Shown in pieces: positions 59,699 to 64,000 of a DNA stretch of 64,000 bases. Under the pieces are notes generated by a model. The model made no database searches, had not been told where the DNA came from, and worked only from the letters and a program-made list of their open reading frames with translations. Source of the DNA: Suillus spraguei (taxonomy: Eukaryota > Basidiomycota > Agaricomycetes > Boletales > Suillaceae); the NCBI GenBank assembly GCA_016800925.1, contig JABCPU010000002.1:558001-622000 (forward strand), in the 5' to 3' direction. Positions within the stretch are counted from its first letter, which is position 1. Each line of letters begins with the position of its first letter. The translations under genes and the position numbers were made by a program.

Positions 59699-60836
59699 TC
59701 AGTGTATCGTCAAAAAAGCCTTGGGGAACTCGATTGGGGACTCTGATTGGCTGACGGACAGGACGTCGCATAGCATGCATAAACTTAAATTCATTAAATT
59801 ATTGATGAAAGTTTCACGTACAGCGAGTACCAGCTTGTTGCGTTGGTCCAAAAGAAGGTCATCAAGGCCAGCTTCTCTTACTATTGCACAAACATCCCAA
59901 GTGTATGCATTGTTGTCATCACAGCTAGTGGCTAGTAGCGTTCCATCTTCCGAAAACGATACAGAGTTCACCAGGTTTACATGGTGGAGAGGCAAATTGA
60001 AGGACTGGCCATTTTCGAGGTCCCATAATTGCGCTGTGTGGTTCAGCCACGATGCAGTTGCAAGGATGCGACCATTCGGAGATATCGCAAGGGAATAGGC
60101 ACCGTCAGTACTAGTGTGTTGTAGCAGTGCGATCTGCTTCCAGGTGGTAGTGTTCCATTTCCTGATGGACCGATCGGATGACCCGGAGATAAGCGTTTTT
60201 CCGTCCTTGGTCCAAGCCAGGCACACTACATTCATGTGCCCTTCAAGAGCGGCGACAAGCTTGCCTGTCTTTACATGCCAGATTTTGATGGAGGGATCAG
60301 CTAAAGACTCAGCAGTCGCAAACATGGTCATGTCTGGCGAGTTGACAACTGCTTGCACGTTTACCTGCCCAGTCTCGATCGGGCCGAGGATTGTTTTTTC
60401 CGCTCTCTACATCCCATTGTCTTGCAGTCCTATCGTTAGATCCACTCAAGACTCGCCGACCATCTTGACTCCAGCAAATAGAATTTACTTCCTTTGTGTG
60501 CCCCATCCATCTCCTAATCACTTTGTTAGTGTCAATGTCCCACAACCTCACTACTCCATCCCAACTCCCACTGACTACTTTCTTCCCGTCTGGAGACAAC
60601 GCTATGGTCGACATTCTACTGTCTTCCTCCAGCAAATATCTGTCCCTCCAGTCCTCTCCTATTTGTTTCCCACTCTTCAAGTTCCATACCCTTAGCGAGC
60701 CGTCAGATGAACAAGTTATCATCCGCTGTCCGCCTGGTAGATATATGGCGCCTCCGACGCGATCGGTGTGTCCTTCAAATTTCTGGGAGGGCATTATCCG
60801 TGATCTATGCTGCGTCCCAACAGTAGATGAAGACAT
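59699..60836 (-). CDS. WD40-repeat protein, with apparent homopolymer frameshift
   Basis: A short beta-propeller protein of a kind expanded in Agaricomycetes. The start is MSSSTVGTQHRSRIMPSQKF. Repeats: HTDRVGGAIYLPGGQRMITC, STIALSPDGKKVVSGSWDGV, HTKEVNSICWSQDGRRVLSG, NVQAVVNSPDMTMFATAE, HMNVVCLAWTKDGKTLISGS, GAYSLAISPNGRILATASWL and LVNSVSFSEDGTLLATSCDD. The tail is DVCAIVREAGLDDLLLDQRN. At 60394-60399 a run of six T (A6 on the coding strand) shifts the frame. With five, WDVESGKTILGPIETGQ would read through in one exon. It may be a real lesion or a homopolymer sequencing error. The role is unknown. Confidence 0.8.
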
Positions 60837-61664
60837 AATCAACTGCTGGATGTATCGCCTCAGCCTTCATCCAGCAGAGTCCAGAATTATCACTTACGAC
60901 GATATGCTTCTTAGCAGACCTGGACGTCTTTGGCTCAGAGTTGAGTACACTGGAAGTTCGAGCTGGTTTGTTTTAAGTGTGACATTCCTTTACAGCTTGT
61001 TAGGCTATGCAGCTGAAGCGCCCAAGCCTCGAGGCCTCATGCATCATGTCTGATCACTAATCGCATTCTTAATCTCCGTTTTTAGTGCCTGGTGATTAAT
61101 GTTATTATACGCTGAATTGCGCTTCAGATCGTACACCTGCCTCTCCCTAGCCAACCGCTCCCCGAACGCGCCCGTCATCTTTGAGTCGCCCATGCCAATA
61201 CCCACCCGCAAGACGTTCTACCCGGGAAGCCTTCCAGAACTTTTGCATCACAACTCGGCGTCCGGCCATGTAAGTGCTGACAATTTTCATCATAAAGAAT
61301 GTCTTTCCGTTGGATCCAGGCGCAATGAACTTTGCGAATGGTGCTACTCAGAAAGGGAGCGCATTGCGTCTGCACCCCAATCATTCTTTTTCCACATTGC
61401 CCTGGCGCGGCTGAAAGAACGTCTTCATTCTATCGGACGAAAGATCAACTCGGCACAAGCTACAACCCTATGGTTTAACAGTCTTACACTACCGGTATTG
61501 CTTGTGACACTATCATAGACTAAATACCATTTCATTGTACACAGTAGACGTAGTAGATTGTCCGAGCAATCTGAAACAAGTTTATCAAGAACAAGTGATT
61601 ATACATTCGGTACAGTGGTTACACACAAAGCTCGCCGCACATCACCTTCCCTTCCTCATGCGGC
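60837..61664. other. Between WD40 start and hydrolase stop; right part is duplicated
   Basis: 61340-61664 is the counterpart of 58210-58750 (segmental duplication). A minus-strand stretch at about 61140-61340 is open in one frame (KTFFMMKIVSTYMAGRRVVM) but has no recognisable family. Confidence 0.45.
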
Positions 61665-62534
61665 TCATAGTTTTGCTCTTGGTAGGGAAATTTCATCCAT
61701 GATAGCACTCGGAAGCTCGTATTGGATCCAGTGACCAATCCCATCAAGAACTTTTACACTCAATCTCGGCACGTTAACAGGGATGTGCTCCAAATGACAA
61801 ACAGCAGCGAACCGCGGATCGGATATCAACAAAGTGATCTTTACGTGAGATGGAATGTTTTTCAACCGGCTACTGAAAGCATACGGCTCGTTATGCTGTT
61901 CACAGCAGCAGTAAACTCGTCAGCAATGGTTCCGATTCCGACACGAGAAATATCACCTCAAATATCCCTTTGACGACGGAGCGATCGCACATGGACACTC
62001 CTAACGCTCTTAACACACTGTCACTCCGAGACCAAGTAGGATGCTCAGCCATGTGTTCTTCAGCGGTTTTGGCATCTTCGATCTCCTTCAGAAACCTGAT
62101 TTTACCCTGTTCGAACTGCTCTACCGGAAGCTCGAGGGGGGGATCGACGAGTATGATGGTGGTTTCTTTCGTTTTGGGCAAGAATGGGAAGAGGGATAAA
62201 GCCACCAAGCCACCAAGAGAATGACCTATAATCACGTTGTAGGACGTGTTTGTGGCGAAATACGGTCGGAGGTCCTCTGCAAGGGTAGAGATACGATAAT
62301 CGGTGCCTCGTCTCCATCCATGCCCGAGAAGATTGGGCGCGAGGACAAAGAAACCTGGATAGCCTCATAAAACAGAGCATCTTCACCATAATATTATAGG
62401 ACCTGACCTCTTGCTACTAATTGCTGAGCGATGCCCTCCCATGATTCTGAGGACATGGTCAACCCATGAATGAGCAGAGCGCGTTTAGAAGCGGTAGGTG
62501 AACCCCACTGGGACGCGGACATGGACGTGCTCAT
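61665..62534 (-). CDS. Alpha/beta hydrolase (AB_hydrolase_1 type)
   Basis: A small soluble esterase/hydrolase of about 260 residues. The start is MSTSMSASQWGSPTASKRAL. Motifs: LLIHGLTMSSESWEGIAQQL (oxyanion HG), FVLAPNLLGHGWRRGTDYRI, nucleophile elbow VIIGHSLGGLVALSLF with the catalytic Ser, and C-terminal VLDGIGHWIQYELPSA with the catalytic His. One intron lies after LVARG (GTCAGG donor near 62404) and another before the ~70-codon last exon. Substrate unknown. Partial copies lie at 58745-58860 and at the window's right edge, so this locus is the source or the best-preserved member of a local family. Confidence 0.85.
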
Positions 62535-63764
62535 ACTCGGATGACGTGGTTGTTTCAGAGATCTTTGCGAATAGGTGGGAACGAAATATTAAGGGCTCGT
62601 GAGCTCAGTCTTCACTTAAAATACTGAGGGTGTGAGTACAAAGCTAAGGTGTATCTCACAGGAAGAGCATCGTGGTGGTAATGACTTACCAGGTAAGTCA
62701 TACGACCCTGGGTCTCCGATGTACTTAAATGGCTATTGGTATTCTTGAGAGATACTGTCAATCACGCTCTGGGGACGCATCTGCCAGCGAATGTGTCGGA
62801 CAGCTACCGGAGTTGCCATCCATCCCGTATCGACAGAGCACTGAAAGATTACTGGAAAAGATGATGAGTTTGCTCACATGCGAGAGCGAGGTATTGTCCA
62901 GAAGTAAATGACAGTGAAGAAACATTCATCCCATGAGAAAAATATGGCGTCTCATCCTCGTGACTACTTTACGGAAAGTCATAATCCAAAGGTAGTCTGG
63001 CGGCCTGTCACTTCCATATCGGTGTCAATCCAAGGTCGCCTGTTTTATCAACCGAATCAAATTCAAGTTAGTACTTACTACTGATCCTGCAGGCCACATT
63101 GGACCGGATGATGCTAGCACTATCTTGTTGGAAGGATATACTTGATCTCCCCCCTGGAACAGACCATATAAATGAATGAAGATGGTCTTTCTCTGCGTGA
63201 TGTTCTGAAAAAGGTGTACTTAATAGCAATGTAAGCGAACGCCGAATACTACTTACTACATAGACAAAAAGCTTACTACCATGAAGAACAAGGTCGTGTT
63301 AGCCCTGACAAAAGGAAAGAAAAGAAGAAACTCAACATCGTGATGCTGAAATGTTAACTTAAGGTTCGGATCAAGCTAAGAGCCGAGAAATTGGGTACAG
63401 TGGGACATTCCATCGACTGGCCCCGTCTAGCGGGTCAAAATATACGCCGAGCAGCTTCACTGAGGGCGCCTCGTCAGTTTCACACATTTCGTATTAGTGC
63501 CATTTGTCCCGAACACGAATGAGGAATTGTACACTTCCTTAGAGAGGGCCAGCGTATAATGGCATTTGAGTACGTGGTTTGGGGGTAAGTTGATAGATAA
63601 TCATGGTGAAATGACATCGTGCTTTCGAATTGTCCCGAAACTAGGTAACTCAAGCAACACAATCTGGGGAAATATCACTGACAAGTGTGAGTATTTGAAT
63701 GCGATAGTTGCAGACGAAACCTATACCACTAAAACTTATCTCTTCTTGAGTGCTTGGTTCAAAG
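62535..63764. other. 1.2 kb without a recognisable gene
   Basis: Short open frames only (for example 62729-62911 and 63566-63775), none with family resemblance. It holds the hydrolase promoter side. Confidence 0.45.
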
Positions 63765-64000
63765 TTTTGCTTTGAAAGCGGAACTTTATCCATGTTAGCA
63801 TTCGGTTAAGAACTTTTATATTCAAGCTCGCCACATCAACAGGCGTCGGACGTGCTCCAAATGACGAACAGCACCGAACCCCGGATCAGATATCAACAAG
63901 ACGTGAGGTGGGATGTTTTTAACAGGCCGTTGAAACACAAAGGCATGTTGTGCCGTTCACAGCAGCGGTAAAGTCGCCAGTGACGCTGCTGTAAGAACCA
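63765..64000 (-). pseudogene. Second diverged partial copy of the hydrolase 3' end
   Basis: Aligns with about 61673-61935. Shared words include TGCTCCAAATGACRAACAGC, GAACCSCGGATCRGATATCA and CCGTTCACAGCAGCGGTAAA against TGTTCACAGCAGCAGTAAA. About 35 bp around the GHWIQYELP codons is deleted and further indels destroy the frame. It continues past the window end. Confidence 0.8.

Noticed and set aside
49487..62534. A biosynthetic or self/non-self gene cluster in the accessory half
   Set aside because: Protease, WD40 protein and hydrolase share no pathway signal; the only common theme is local duplication and repeats.

Overview
The window looks like a nuclear contig of a filamentous basidiomycete, most likely an Agaricomycete. 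This rests on dense genes cut by many 45-70 bp GT-AG introns, short intergenic gaps, frequent divergent gene pairs, and protein families typical of mushroom-forming fungi (a PCL-type cyclin, a GAR-domain cytoskeletal protein, a pepsin-like protease, WD40 expansions). Species cannot be told from this sequence. All exon joins were made by eye from splice signals and protein-family similarity.

From about 1.8 to 49.5 kb the window is ordinary housekeeping euchromatin. In order it holds: a cyclin (-), Cactin splicing factor (-) divergent from mitochondrial ClpX (+), RanBP1 (-) divergent from p24/Emp24 (+), kinesin-8 (-), a large disordered protein with a CUE-like C terminus (+), the meiotic RING protein HEI10/CCNB1IP1 (-), a GAR-domain protein with several apparent frame breaks (-) divergent from a small membrane coiled-coil protein (+), a Gln/His-rich repeat protein (-), homoisocitrate dehydrogenase LYS12 (-) divergent from the CRL4 receptor CDT2 (+), ARL1 (-) divergent from a WKF-domain nucleolar-type protein (+), 5-aminolevulinate synthase HEM1 (-), acetylornithine aminotransferase ARG8 (-), and CWC21 (-) divergent from an ABHD4/5-like hydrolase (+). 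Mitochondrial, splicing, trafficking, cell-cycle and amino-acid genes are mixed, with no sign of a metabolic cluster.

From about 49.5 kb to the end the landscape changes to accessory sequence. It has a tandem array of five ~148-bp tRNA-like units, each ending in an oligo-T run; an 828-bp hAT-type element with terminal inverted repeats and a perfect 8-bp target-site duplication; a ~71-bp minisatellite; a secreted pepsin-like protease with an altered second active-site motif; a WD40 gene with a homopolymer frameshift; an alpha/beta hydrolase; and several diverged segmental copies of the hydrolase 3' end and of the WD40 3' flank. This looks like local duplication and transposon activity.

The best leads are the tRNA-like array, the hAT insertion, the HEI10 RING finger spread over very small exons (7 and 13 nt among them), the ClpX that keeps an IGF tripeptide but has no zinc-binding domain, and the repeat-associated frame breaks between 24 and 34 kb.
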